A stretch of DNA of 64,000 nt from Pseudoxanthomonas sp. (GTDB lineage: Bacteria; Pseudomonadota; Gammaproteobacteria; Xanthomonadales; Xanthomonadaceae): contig NZ_PKDG01000015.1 in assembly GCF_002863005.1 (NCBI RefSeq), positions 310,001-374,000 of the forward strand, given 5' to 3'. Position 1 is the stretch's first letter. Each line of letters starts with the position of its first letter. A program made the position numbers and the translations under genes. The notes below the pieces were generated by a model. That model was given only the letters and a program-made list of their open reading frames with translations. It was not told where the DNA came from and ran no database searches. Below are positions 9,447 to 17,188 of this stretch, one piece after another.

Positions 9447-9728
9447 GGAAGGATGTACATTTCTTCGAACTATTCCCAGATGTATCAACAAGGCGACTCG
9501 GTTGTCAGATTTAATCCGTGCGTGCTGGCTTGAGAGTGTGGATGAAGTTCAGTGATGCTTTCGTTGCTTGTGACTATTGAGCGAGATCTGCCCGGTTCGA
9601 TTCCAGGGTTCGCAGTCGAGTCACTGAAGCGAGCAGTGCGATTCGATCGACTGTTGTTAGCTCGGGCGACGATATCCGTTGTCCAAACCGTCCGACCAAG
9701 TTCGATTAACCACATGAGGTTGCAGCGC
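9447..9728 (+). other. Intergenic region between the virB operon and the effector pair
   Basis: This 282-base gap is comparatively AT-rich. It holds a 26-codon frame at 9453-9533 (begins MYISSNYSQMYQQG) that sits directly against GGAAGG with no spacer, so its translation is doubtful. A tRNA T-arm-like stretch near 9595 is not part of a tRNA. The segment probably contains the promoter of the following lipoprotein gene, but I cannot place one with confidence. Confidence 0.5.
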
Positions 9729-10595
9729 ATGAAGGTCCTTTCTCCCGTGCTCCTGGTCGCGATGGCAACGCTCGTGGGCGCGTGCGACGCGCCTGATCCG
9801 CGGAGTGCGCAGGCCGTGGCGCAGGCGACGCCACCCCAGAATAAGGAAGAATCCATGTCAGAGCTGAAGCCGCCCTCCGCGGACAGCGTGTTGTATTTCA
9901 TCTACCAGCGGGATGGCGACGGTGCGGTCAGCTACGAGGTCGACGGCGGTGCGACCGTCAGCTACTGGTACGGCCATGCGTTCGATCTCAAAGGAAGGCA
10001 CTACTTCACGGGCTTCGGCATCAAAAGCGAGGGCGAGGGTCCAGAGGGCGACAACGGGATGATGGACCCCGAGCATGTCGCCATCTCCCAGGCGACGTTC
10101 ACGCGCGTGGAGAAGGAGGGCAAGGCCGAGTGGTCCAAGCCCGACACGGACGGCTATGTCGGCGAGTTCGGCAGGATGGGGCGGGCCGAGCAGATCGATG
10201 AATCGCGAAAGGCACAGTCTTTCACGACCGGCGACGGTCGCTACCTCTTGGCGGTACCGACGTTGGATTTCGTGAACGGCACGGACGTACGCATGTTCGC
10301 TTTGCTTCTGTTCGATCCCGACAACGTGGACGCACTCGGATTCAGGCAATGGGGCTATCTGGGGAGCATTCCCGTCAGCTACGACAACAGTGATGCGTGC
10401 GATGGTGGGGAGGTGATGCCTTGCGCGGCGAGCAGCGGGACGCTCGCATTCGAGCAGACCGGTGCGGGCCTGCCTGACCTCAAGGTTGTCTCGAAGGGAA
10501 CCACCATCGCCGCGCCCGGCAAGGTTCGCGACATGACGGAAGCGGACACCGTGGTTTACACCTTCGATCAGGCGACGCAACGCTACGAAAAGTAA
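9729..10595 (+). CDS. Lipoprotein, probable immunity protein for the adjacent cell-wall hydrolase
   Basis: With this ATG the protein has 288 residues; GAGG is eight bases upstream, and a second ATG five codons earlier lacks a site. The N-terminus is a lipoprotein signal (lipobox LVGA with Cys19), followed by Asp at +2 and a disordered linker. The remaining ~250 residues look all-beta, with no domain I can name. In the Xanthomonas-type T4SS, antibacterial effectors are encoded next to periplasmic lipoprotein immunity proteins, often with the immunity gene upstream. That is exactly this arrangement, so I infer an X-Tfi-like inhibitor of the hydrolase that follows. Confidence 0.62.
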   Translation: MKVLSPVLLVAMATLVGACDAPDPRSAQAVAQATPPQNKEESMSELKPPSADSVLYFIYQRDGDGAVSYEVDGGATVSYWYGHAFDLKGRHYFTGFGIKSEGEGPEGDNGMMDPEHVAISQATFTRVEKEGKAEWSKPDTDGYVGEFGRMGRAEQIDESRKAQSFTTGDGRYLLAVPTLDFVNGTDVRMFALLLFDPDNVDALGFRQWGYLGSIPVSYDNSDACDGGEVMPCAASSGTLAFEQTGAGLPDLKVVSKGTTIAAPGKVRDMTEADTVVYTFDQATQRYEK

Positions 10596-10691
10596 GCGGA
10601 TTCACAGTTGACCGACTTGTAGCAGGCCCAGGGAGGGGCCCGGTTGACGTCCAGCGACCCCCGGTCGCGTACTTCAGCAAAGGAGCCAACG

Positions 10692-12527
10692 ATGGCCAGT
10701 CAGTACACACGTGAGCAGATTCTCGACATCATCGAAAGACAAGCACAGGAAAGCGGCATTCCGCGGGAAGATTTCCTGCGATTCGCCTACATCGAGACAG
10801 GCGGTCGCTTCGATCCGAATGCAAGCAATCCCAGTGGCGCGAAAGGACTTTTCCAGTTCGTACCGGGCACTGCCGAGGATTACGGAATAGCGGGGCGCGA
10901 GTTCGATCCGGTGGCGAACACCCGCGCGGCGGCGGCGCTGTATTCGGACAATCTGGCCGACATCACACGTCGGCAGGCCCGCAGTGGACACGATTTCCTC
11001 TCCGGGAACGAGACGCCGAGCGGACTGGACCTGTATCTGGCCCACCAGCAGGGCGCGGCAGGCTATGCGTCCATCCAGAATGCGATCGAGGCGGGTGAGT
11101 TCACCCGTACCAACACGCGCAGGAATATCCTCAACAATATCAGCGAGCGAGACGTGGAGCGCCTGACGGGGCGTGCCTACGCAGACCTGCGCGGCCTCGA
11201 CGATCGCGAGTTGGCAAATACGTTCTCGCAGTACTGGAATACCAAGTACGCGGCCATCAGTATCCCGGACCGCGGCATCCAGGCGAGCCGGCCGGATGCG
11301 GCTGCCCGCGAGCGCACGTCGCCGCTGGCGGATGGTGTGCTGCAGCGTGGCGAACGCGGCGAGGATGTGCGCGCGCTGCAAACCTCATTGAACCAGCTGG
11401 GATTCCGCGACGGCCAGGGTGCGGAACTGGAGACGCGCTCCGGCATCTACGGAGGCAGGACGCAGGAAGCCGTGCGTGCGCTCCAGGCTGCGAACCAGCT
11501 TGAGGCCACCGGCAACGCCGACGCGCGTACGCGTGAGGCGATCGCGCAGCAGCTTGCGCTTCCCGAGCAGGATCGCAATCGCGCCCCAGCCGCTGAAGCA
11601 CGGCAGCGCGAGGGCGGATTCGCTTGGCCGACCCCAGGCAACCATGACATCAACCAGGCCGACAAGCCACGCGAGGGCCGGGGTGAGTTCGGTACGCCAC
11701 GCAGCGGTGGGCGGCGTCATGGCGGCATCGACATCGAGGGCAACGTCGGCGATCCGGTCGTGGCCGTCGCGGGAGGTACCGTGGTGGTGCGTCCGAACAA
11801 TGGGGCGGCAGGCAACACCGTGCACGTGCGGCACGATGACGGCACGCTCACCAAGTACTTCCATCTCGACGCTTTCAGCGTGCGCAATGGGCAGCGTGTC
11901 GAAGCCGGGCAGCAGATCGGCACCATGGGCAGGACAGGCAACACGCCTGCACAGGGAGACACGCACCTGCATTTCGAGATGTGGCGCGATGGCCGACAGG
12001 TGGACCCGTTGCCGCACCTGCAGGGCGCCGAACGTGGTGCTGCTGTTCCGATGCGGACGGCAGCACCCGAGGTGCTGCGTGACGGAGCGTCCGGTGCCGC
12101 GGTGCGTGACCTGCAGCAGCAACTGAACCAGCTGGGGTATCGGGGCGCCGATGGTCGGCCACTGGAGACGGCGTCGGGAAAATTCGGTCCGCAGACCGAA
12201 CATGCCTTGCGGGCGTTCCAGGAAGACCGCGGGCTGAAAGTGGACGGGATCTTCGGGGATCGCTCGCGTGAAGCACTGGCGACCGCCAATCGCGACCCGC
12301 GGCCTGCGGACGCCACAGCGCAGAATCCGCGCAGCGAGGATGCGCAGCGTTCGTTCGTGGACCGCATGTTCTCCGCGATGCACGGGGGTGATGATCGTGC
12401 CATGCGCCAGGCGCTGGACGATTACCTCAAGACGCCCGCCGCGCAGGGCTGGCAGCCAAAAGACCCGCCATCGCTCACCGACCAGCAAGTGGCACAGCAA
12501 CGCGAGCAGACCGGGCCGTCGCGCTGA
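10692..12527 (+). CDS. Bifunctional peptidoglycan hydrolase (lytic transglycosylase + M23 endopeptidase), candidate T4SS effector
   Basis: This ATG, behind AAAGGAG, gives 611 residues without a signal peptide. Domains in order: an SLT-like domain (about 5-180) with catalytic Glu35 in AYIETGGRFDP and the GAKGLFQF motif; a PG_binding_1 repeat (217-285); an M23 metallopeptidase (about 320-440) with HxxxD at 343-347 (HGGID) and HLH at 425-427, all metal ligands intact; a second PG_binding_1 repeat (about 460-530); and a 70-residue Gln-rich tail. Two different peptidoglycan bonds would be cut. Absence of a signal peptide plus the position after virB genes and a lipoprotein point to delivery by the T4SS into rival cells. 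The tail lacks the GLxxIDHV and FAVQG motifs of the XVIPCD signal, so secretion is inferred. Confidence 0.8.
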   Translation: MASQYTREQILDIIERQAQESGIPREDFLRFAYIETGGRFDPNASNPSGAKGLFQFVPGTAEDYGIAGREFDPVANTRAAAALYSDNLADITRRQARSGHDFLSGNETPSGLDLYLAHQQGAAGYASIQNAIEAGEFTRTNTRRNILNNISERDVERLTGRAYADLRGLDDRELANTFSQYWNTKYAAISIPDRGIQASRPDAAARERTSPLADGVLQRGERGEDVRALQTSLNQLGFRDGQGAELETRSGIYGGRTQEAVRALQAANQLEATGNADARTREAIAQQLALPEQDRNRAPAAEARQREGGFAWPTPGNHDINQADKPREGRGEFGTPRSGGRRHGGIDIEGNVGDPVVAVAGGTVVVRPNNGAAGNTVHVRHDDGTLTKYFHLDAFSVRNGQRVEAGQQIGTMGRTGNTPAQGDTHLHFEMWRDGRQVDPLPHLQGAERGAAVPMRTAAPEVLRDGASGAAVRDLQQQLNQLGYRGADGRPLETASGKFGPQTEHALRAFQEDRGLKVDGIFGDRSREALATANRDPRPADATAQNPRSEDAQRSFVDRMFSAMHGGDDRAMRQALDDYLKTPAAQGWQPKDPPSLTDQQVAQQREQTGPSR

Positions 12528-12540
12528 CAGGACGGGACAC

Positions 12541-12566
12541 GCATGGGCCGATCCATCGGCCCATGC
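12541..12566 (+). terminator. Perfect 12-bp stem-loop after the hydrolase gene
   Basis: Arms GCATGGGCCGAT and its exact reverse complement are separated by two bases and begin 13 bases after the stop codon. There is no following T-run, so it may act as a transcript 3'-end stabiliser rather than a classical intrinsic terminator. It marks the end of the T4SS region. Confidence 0.6.
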
Positions 12567-13106
12567 ATCGCACTGCAGCCTTGCGGCGGCGGCTGCGTGC
12601 GTGTTCGGGACTCGGGCGCGAGCAAGTTCAGGCCACGCCGGATCAGTCGCGCGCCGAAGCCGCGGCCGAGACGCAGTGAGGTTTCGGGCGCCATGGGGGC
12701 GACCCGCTCCGTTGCGTCGGTCAGGTGCAGAGTGGGCCGGTTTGCGCCGCGCCCATCCTGCACGCTTTGTGATGCGTGACTTCTGCAAGAGCCGTTGCCA
12801 ACGGCGCGCTGCTGGCGACCGTCATCAACCCCGGGCGCGATAACGCCGCCTATCAATGCGGTGAAGGCAAAGATGACGCAGGCAGTCCTGTCCGCCACGC
12901 CGCTGGCCTGGCCATGCGGGCGCAGCGTCAACCTCGGAAAGGTATCGGCGCTTTGGCGCGCCAGCCCCCTGCGGAAGGGGTGCGGACAAACGAGGTGGCC
13001 CAGCGCTGCGCAGTATTACAGGCGAGGGCGCTGCAACGGTCGAGCAGGTGGAGACGACGACCCGGGCAGCGGCAGGCCCACAAGACCGGCCGCCTGTTCC
13101 CTGCGG
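12567..13106. other. Gene-free interval between T4SS region and clp
   Basis: About 540 bases with no reading frame I can support on either strand. Open frames here are compositionally unremarkable, lack ribosome sites and resemble nothing known. It may hold decayed sequence from the border of the T4SS insertion, but I see no transposase remnant or direct repeat. Confidence 0.5.
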
Positions 13107-13793
13107 TCAGCGGGTGCCGTACAGCACGACGGTCTTGCCGCGTGCGTGCAGGGAACCGTCGGCCTGCAGCTTCTTCAATACACGGCCAGCCATTTCGCGT
13201 GAGCAGCCGACCAGGCGTGCCAGCTCCTGGCGGGAAACGCGCAGCTGGGTGCCCTGCGGGTGGCTCATGGCCTCCGGTTCGCGGGCCAGATCGTGCAGCG
13301 TGCGGATGATGCGGTCGGTGACGTCGAGGAATGCGAGGCGGCTGGCCTTCCTGCTGGTATCCAACAGGCGACGCGACAGCTGGGCGCCGATGGCATACAG
13401 CAGCTTGGGTGCATCGGCCGACAGCGTGCCGAGGAACAGCTGGTGCAGGCGCTCGTAGCTGACTTCCGCCAGCTCGCACTGTGTCCGCGTGCGCAGGATG
13501 ACCTCGCGGCGGTCGGACTCGATGAACAGGCCCATCTCGCCCACGAATTCGCCGGAACCGAAGTAGCCGAGGACCAGCTCGCGGTCATCGTCTTCCTCGG
13601 TGATGATGCTTACCGACCCGCTCACCACGTAATAAAGCGTGCCGGCGGGGTCGCCCGGGCGGAAGACATCGGCGCGGGCCGGATACCGGCGCCGGTGGCT
13701 GTGGGCCAGGAAGCGCTCAAGCGTGGCGTTGTCCGGCGTCAGGGGGCTGGCGGCGGGGCGAGCAGGGGCTGAAAGGGGGATGCCTGGGCTCAT
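13107..13793 (-). CDS. clp: CRP/FNR-family global regulator Clp
   Basis: A 228-residue CAP-like protein nearly identical in its core to Xanthomonas Clp. The cyclic-nucleotide-binding beta-roll (about 30-140) contains GEFVGEMGLFIESD. The helix-turn-helix lies near the C-terminus (SRQELARLVGCSREMAGRVLKK). Where E. coli CRP has Arg82-Ser83 for cAMP, Clp has Arg-Glu; in Xanthomonas this glutamate underlies c-di-GMP-sensitive, cAMP-independent DNA binding, and Clp activates extracellular enzyme and polysaccharide genes. An in-frame GTG three codons upstream is an alternative start. The gene is divergent from speD, as in other Xanthomonadaceae. Confidence 0.96.
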   Translation of the reverse strand: MSPGIPLSAPARPAASPLTPDNATLERFLAHSHRRRYPARADVFRPGDPAGTLYYVVSGSVSIITEEDDDRELVLGYFGSGEFVGEMGLFIESDRREVILRTRTQCELAEVSYERLHQLFLGTLSADAPKLLYAIGAQLSRRLLDTSRKASRLAFLDVTDRIIRTLHDLAREPEAMSHPQGTQLRVSRQELARLVGCSREMAGRVLKKLQADGSLHARGKTVVLYGTR

Positions 13794-13910
13794 GGTGGTC
13801 ACGGCTTGTAATTCAGGAAGCTTAGTCCGAATACGTGGCCCACGGCAAACGCAGGCCATGCAAGGGCTGGGCCACTGTGCGACGGCCCGCTGGCGGATGG
13901 GCGGCGGACA

Positions 13911-13939
13911 TTTCGCTGTCACCCCATATGGCGCATAAT
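13911..13939 (+). promoter_or_regulatory. Possible sigma-70 promoter of speD
   Basis: TTTCGC and CATAAT separated by 17 bases, about 40 bases upstream of the speD start and inside the clp-speD divergent region. Judged by eye only. Confidence 0.4.
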
Positions 13940-13979
13940 CCGCCCCCTCATCCGACACCCCCGAAGAGGGATCACCGCC

Positions 13980-14774
13980 GTGGTAAAACCCCTGCCTCGC
14001 CTGCGGCTGCAAGGCTTCAACAACCTCACCAAGGCGCTGAGCTTCAACATCTACGACGTGTGCTATGCCTCGTCCGAAGACGAGCGTCGCCGGTACATCG
14101 AGTACATCGATGAGGAATACAACGCCGACCGCCTCACCCAGATCCTGACGGACGTGGCGGAGATCATCGGTGCCAACATCCTCAACGTGGCCCGCCAGGA
14201 CTACGACCCCCAGGGCGCGTCGGTGACCATCCTCATTTCCGAGGAGCCGGTGATCGACAAGAAGGATGCGGGCAAGGAGATCATCTCCGACGCGGTGGTG
14301 GCGCACATGGACAAGTCGCACATCACGGTGCACACGTATCCCGAAACCCATCCGGACAATGGCATCGCGACGTTCCGCGCGGACATCGACGTGGCGACCT
14401 GCGGCGTGATCTCGCCGCTGAAGGCGCTGAATTACCTGATCGAAAGCCTGGAATCCGACATCGTCATCATGGATTACCGGGTCCGTGGCTTCACCCGCGA
14501 CGTGAAGGGCAAGAAGCACTACATCGACCACAAGATCAATTCGATCCAGGACTTCCTGGCCAAGAACATCAAGTCGCGCTACGAGATGCTCGACGTGAAC
14601 GTCTACCAGGAAAACATCTTCCACACGAAGATGCACCTGAAGGAGTTCGACCTCGACAACTACCTGTTCGAGGAGAAGGCCAAGAACCTGTCGTTCAAGG
14701 AGCGCATGAAGATCGAGGCGCGCCTGAAGCGGGAGATCGAGGAGCTGTACCACGGGCGCAACCTGCCGGAATGA
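13980..14774 (+). CDS. speD: S-adenosylmethionine decarboxylase proenzyme
   Basis: A protein of 264 residues with a GTG start behind GAGGGATCACC. It is a class-1A bacterial AdoMetDC, which self-cleaves at the Lys-Ser-His site seen in MDKSHITVH (near residue 112) to form the pyruvoyl cofactor. It supplies decarboxylated AdoMet for spermidine synthesis. The conserved cysteine region [13 protein letters not shown] and the full length agree with the E. coli enzyme. A CATCCG/CGGATG hairpin about 25 bases after the stop may end the transcript. Confidence 0.97.
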   Translation: MVKPLPRLRLQGFNNLTKALSFNIYDVCYASSEDERRRYIEYIDEEYNADRLTQILTDVAEIIGANILNVARQDYDPQGASVTILISEEPVIDKKDAGKEIISDAVVAHMDKSHITVHTYPETHPDNGIATFRADIDVATCGVISPLKALNYLIESLESDIVIMDYRVRGFTRDVKGKKHYIDHKINSIQDFLAKNIKSRYEMLDVNVYQENIFHTKMHLKEFDLDNYLFEEKAKNLSFKERMKIEARLKREIEELYHGRNLPE

Positions 14775-14839
14775 GGGGTTGGCGACGGGCGCGGGTTACA
14801 TCCGGTTCGGATGGCCTTCGCTAGTCTGCCCACACACAT

Positions 14840-14892
14840 GGCGGGACGACCCGCCCGCGGCGCGAGCCGTGCATCAGGACCGACGGCGGTCC
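14840..14892 (+). promoter_or_regulatory. Guanidine-II (mini-ykkC) riboswitch
   Basis: Two hairpins with ACGR tetraloops define this element: GGCGGG-ACGA-CCCGCC (14840-14855) and GGACCG-ACGG-CGGTCC (14877-14892), joined by a 21-base linker. Both six-base-pair stems are perfect. This is the architecture of mini-ykkC RNA, in which two ACGR-loop stems bind guanidinium and dimerise. The next gene is a Gdx/SugE exporter, its classic target. The last two bases of hairpin 2 can instead pair in a competing CCGGAAC-GAAG-GTTCCGG stem (14891-14908), and a further CCGGGCC/GGCCCGG stem precedes the GAGGAGGT ribosome site, so a switching platform is plausible. Confidence 0.92.
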
Positions 14893-14954
14893 GGAACGAA
14901 GGTTCCGGGCCGTTTCGCGTTATGGCCCGGGCACTCAACCTGAGGAGGTGACGT

Positions 14955-15269
14955 ATGGCGTGGGTCTATCTGGTGTTGGCGGGATTGCTGGAAGTGGCTT
15001 GGGCGGTGGGCTTGAAGTACTCCGAAGGTTTTACCCGCCTGGTCCCAAGCGTGGTCACGGCCGTGGCCGCGGCGGCCAGCTTCTGGTTGCTGGCGGCGGC
15101 CCTCAAGCACATCCCGCTGGGAACGGGCTATGCGATCTGGGTGGGCATCGGTGCCGTCGGGACTGCCTGTGTGGGCATGTGGCTGTTCCAGGAGCCTGCC
15201 ACGGCGGCGCGGCTGGTCTGCATCGGCCTGATCGTGGCCGGCATCATCGGCCTGAAGCTCGCGTCGTAG
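14955..15269 (+). CDS. sugE: Guanidinium exporter of the SMR family (Gdx/SugE)
   Basis: A 104-residue protein with four transmembrane helices and the SMR glutamate in helix 1 ([17 protein letters not shown]), a signature that fits the Gdx/SugE subclass rather than EmrE-type drug pumps. Gdx exports guanidinium in exchange for protons. Start codon follows an excellent GAGGAGGT site. The upstream guanidine-II riboswitch strongly supports guanidinium as substrate. Confidence 0.96.
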   Translation: MAWVYLVLAGLLEVAWAVGLKYSEGFTRLVPSVVTAVAAAASFWLLAAALKHIPLGTGYAIWVGIGAVGTACVGMWLFQEPATAARLVCIGLIVAGIIGLKLAS

Positions 15270-15340
15270 CGGGTGCCGCGCGAGTGAACCCATGAACCCG
15301 TCGTCCAGGCTGGATTGCGGAGCATTCAGCGCCATGGGAC

Positions 15341-15363
15341 GGTGCGCCAAGGCGCACCCTACA
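15341..15363 (-). repeat. GTAG-type REP-like stem-loop overlapping the coq7 stop codon
   Basis: A perfect 8-bp inverted repeat (GGTGCGCC, AA, GGCGCACC) that on the minus strand is preceded by GTAG, the hallmark tetranucleotide of Stenotrophomonas/Xanthomonas REP elements. The TAG of GTAG is the coq7 stop codon. Lying between convergent sugE and coq7, it can serve as a terminator for both. Confidence 0.75.
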
Positions 15364-16000
15364 AGCGATACGCGACGGCCTTCATCAGCTTCGAGGCCCC
15401 GGCCATCAGCATCGGAATGGGGGCCGGCAGGATGCGCGCGCCTGCTTCTTCGGCGTGTTCGGCATGGCGTGCCTCATCGGCCTTCATGACCTTCAGGATC
15501 TCGCGGCTGCGCAGGTCGGCGGGCGGGAGGGATTCAAGGTGTTCGTCCAGATGGGCCTCGACCTGGTGTTCGGTCTCCACCACGAACCCCAGGCTCCAGC
15601 CATCGCCGCGCAGGCCGGCGAGGGCGCCGAGGGCATAACTGCCCGCGTACCACAGCGGATTGAACAGGCTGGGCCGGCTGTCCAGTTCGCGCAGGCGGTC
15701 CGCGCACCAGGCGAGGTGGTCGGTTTCTTCCTGGGCGGCGTCCAACAGGTGGAGGCGGGTGGCATCGTCCCGTGCCACGGCGGCCTGGCCGAAGTAGAGG
15801 CCCTGCGCGCAGACCTCACCCACGTGGTTGATGCGCATCAGGCCGGCAGCATGACGCTGCTCGTCCGGCTCGAGCGCGACCTCGGGCGTATCCCCGGCGG
15901 GGTTCGCTCGCTGGGCGGGGGGGCTGCCGAACACCGTGTCCAGGCCGCGCTGGGCCTCCACCAGCCATTGATCGAGGGGCGAATAGGTCCGGGTGTTCAT
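15359..16000 (-). CDS. coq7: 2-polyprenyl-3-methyl-6-methoxy-1,4-benzoquinol hydroxylase
   Basis: This ATG ([13 protein letters not shown]) gives 213 residues. A di-iron four-helix protein carrying the repeated carboxylate/histidine motifs expected of Coq7 ([36 protein letters not shown]). It hydroxylates the penultimate quinone intermediate in ubiquinone synthesis. The stop codon is embedded in a GTAG stem-loop. Confidence 0.96.
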   Translation of the reverse strand: MNTRTYSPLDQWLVEAQRGLDTVFGSPPAQRANPAGDTPEVALEPDEQRHAAGLMRINHVGEVCAQGLYFGQAAVARDDATRLHLLDAAQEETDHLAWCADRLRELDSRPSLFNPLWYAGSYALGALAGLRGDGWSLGFVVETEHQVEAHLDEHLESLPPADLRSREILKVMKADEARHAEHAEEAGARILPAPIPMLMAGASKLMKAVAYRL

Positions 16001-16070
16001 GAGGCCATTGTGCCGCCTAGGCGCTCCCGGCGTCTGCCCCGGGGTCCTGCGTGTCCGAGGCTCCGGAGGG

Positions 16071-16099
16071 TTGCGCACTGCGGTATCGCCCCGTACAAT
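16071..16099 (+). promoter_or_regulatory. Promoter of rplM-rpsI
   Basis: TTGCGC and TACAAT with a 17-base spacer, ending about 90 bases before rplM, in the right place for the strong ribosomal-protein promoter. The ~85-base leader between them contains no recognised regulatory RNA. Confidence 0.6.
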
Positions 16100-16189
16100 C
16101 CCGCCTCTTCCGTTTCACCCTTCACAACGCGTGGCAAAGTTCCGCCCGGGAAACCGCGGAATCCGCCCGACCAGACACATGAGATCCAC

Positions 16190-16618
16190 ATGAGCACCTT
16201 TACCGCCAAGTCCGAGACCGTCCAGCGTGACTGGTACGTCGTCGACGCAGCAGGCAAGACCCTGGGTCGCCTGTCCACCGAGCTGGCCCGCCGCCTCCGC
16301 GGCAAGCACAAGCCCGTCTATACCCCTCACGTTGATACCGGCGACTACCTGGTCGTGATCAACGCCGAGAAGATCCACGTCACCGGCAACAAGCTGGCCG
16401 ACAAGAAGTACCACCGCTTCACCGGCTACATCGGCAACCTGAAGACCGAGACGCTGGCCCAGGCGCTGGAGCGCCATCCGGAGCGCGTCATCGAGACCGC
16501 GGTGAAGGGCATGCTTCCGAAGGGCCCGCTGGGCCGCGACATGTACCGCAAGCTCAAGGTTTACGCCGGCCCGAATCATCCGCACGCCGCTCAGCAGCCG
16601 CAGGTCCTGGACATCTAA
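16190..16618 (+). CDS. rplM: 50S ribosomal protein L13
   Basis: A protein of exactly the usual 142 residues, with the conserved ending [16 protein letters not shown] and the [12 protein letters not shown] core. First gene of the universal rplM-rpsI pair, two bases before rpsI. Confidence 0.99.
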   Translation: MSTFTAKSETVQRDWYVVDAAGKTLGRLSTELARRLRGKHKPVYTPHVDTGDYLVVINAEKIHVTGNKLADKKYHRFTGYIGNLKTETLAQALERHPERVIETAVKGMLPKGPLGRDMYRKLKVYAGPNHPHAAQQPQVLDI

Positions 16619-16620
16619 TC

Positions 16621-17013
16621 ATGGCTATCACTCAGAACTACGGCACCGGCCGTCGCAAGTCTTCCACCGCCCGCGTGTTCCTGCGCAAGGGTTCCGGCAA
16701 CATCACGGTCAACGGTCGTCCGCTGGACGAGTTCTTCGGCCGCGAAACCGGCCGCATGATCGTGCGCCAGCCGCTGGAGCTGACCAAGAACACCGAAACC
16801 TTCGACATCACCGTGACCACCACCGGTGGCGGCATCACCGGCCAGGCCGGCGCCATCCGCCTGGGCATCGCCCGCGCGCTGGTGGAATACGATGAAACGC
16901 TGAAGTCGGAACTGCGCAAGGCAGGCTTCGTGACCCGCGACGCGCGTGAAGTCGAGCGCAAGAAGGTCGGCCTGCACAAGGCGCGTCGCGCCACGCAGTT
17001 CTCCAAGCGCTAA
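16621..17013 (+). CDS. rpsI: 30S ribosomal protein S9
   Basis: A 130-residue protein starting with the typical [14 protein letters not shown] and ending in the basic tail RRATQFSKR that reaches the P site of the ribosome. Cotranscribed with rplM. Confidence 0.99.
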   Translation: MAITQNYGTGRRKSSTARVFLRKGSGNITVNGRPLDEFFGRETGRMIVRQPLELTKNTETFDITVTTTGGGITGQAGAIRLGIARALVEYDETLKSELRKAGFVTRDAREVERKKVGLHKARRATQFSKR

Positions 17014-17046
17014 CAGACGCGCTACACTACGCGTCACTGGTTACAC

Positions 17047-17121
17047 AGCCCCGTCGCCAAGCGGTAAGGCACCTGACTCTGACTCAGGCATTCGGTGGTT
17101 CGAATCCATCCGGGGCTGCCA
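17047..17121 (+). tRNA. tRNA-Gln (anticodon CTG)
   Basis: A complete cloverleaf of 75 bases with encoded CCA: acceptor stem AGCCCCG/CGGGGCT, anticodon stem-loop CCTGA-CTCTGAC-TCAGG giving anticodon CTG (reads CAG), and T-loop GGTTCGAATCC. It follows rpsI by 33 bases; TACACT at 17023-17028 is a possible -10 of its own promoter. Confidence 0.97.
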
Positions 17122-17143
17122 ACTTGACGTCCACTGGACATCC

Positions 17144-17172
17144 GCAAAAGCCCGCCTCTGGCGGGTTTTTGC
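17144..17172 (+). terminator. Intrinsic terminator after tRNA-Gln
   Basis: CCCGCC-TCT-GGCGGG stem, extended by AAAA/TTTT pairing, followed by TTTTTGC. Classical rho-independent shape, 23 bases after the tRNA. Confidence 0.88.
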
Positions 17173-17188
17173 GTTGAGGGGTCTTGCG

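Noticed and set aside
9590-9625. tRNA T-arm-like sequence (GGTTCGATTCC) after the virB operon
   Set aside because: The stem has a mismatch, there is no CCA, acceptor or anticodon arm around it, and no repeat of it elsewhere in the window, so it is neither a tRNA nor a supportable attachment site.
12422-12931. 169-codon open frame on the minus strand beyond the hydrolase gene
   Set aside because: It overlaps the hydrolase coding end antisense, has no ribosome site, and its translation is Arg/Pro/Ala-rich filler typical of GC-rich antisense frames.
13794-14753. Upstream extension of the clp frame antisense to speD
   Set aside because: Clp homologues begin at the position chosen; the extension mirrors speD codons.
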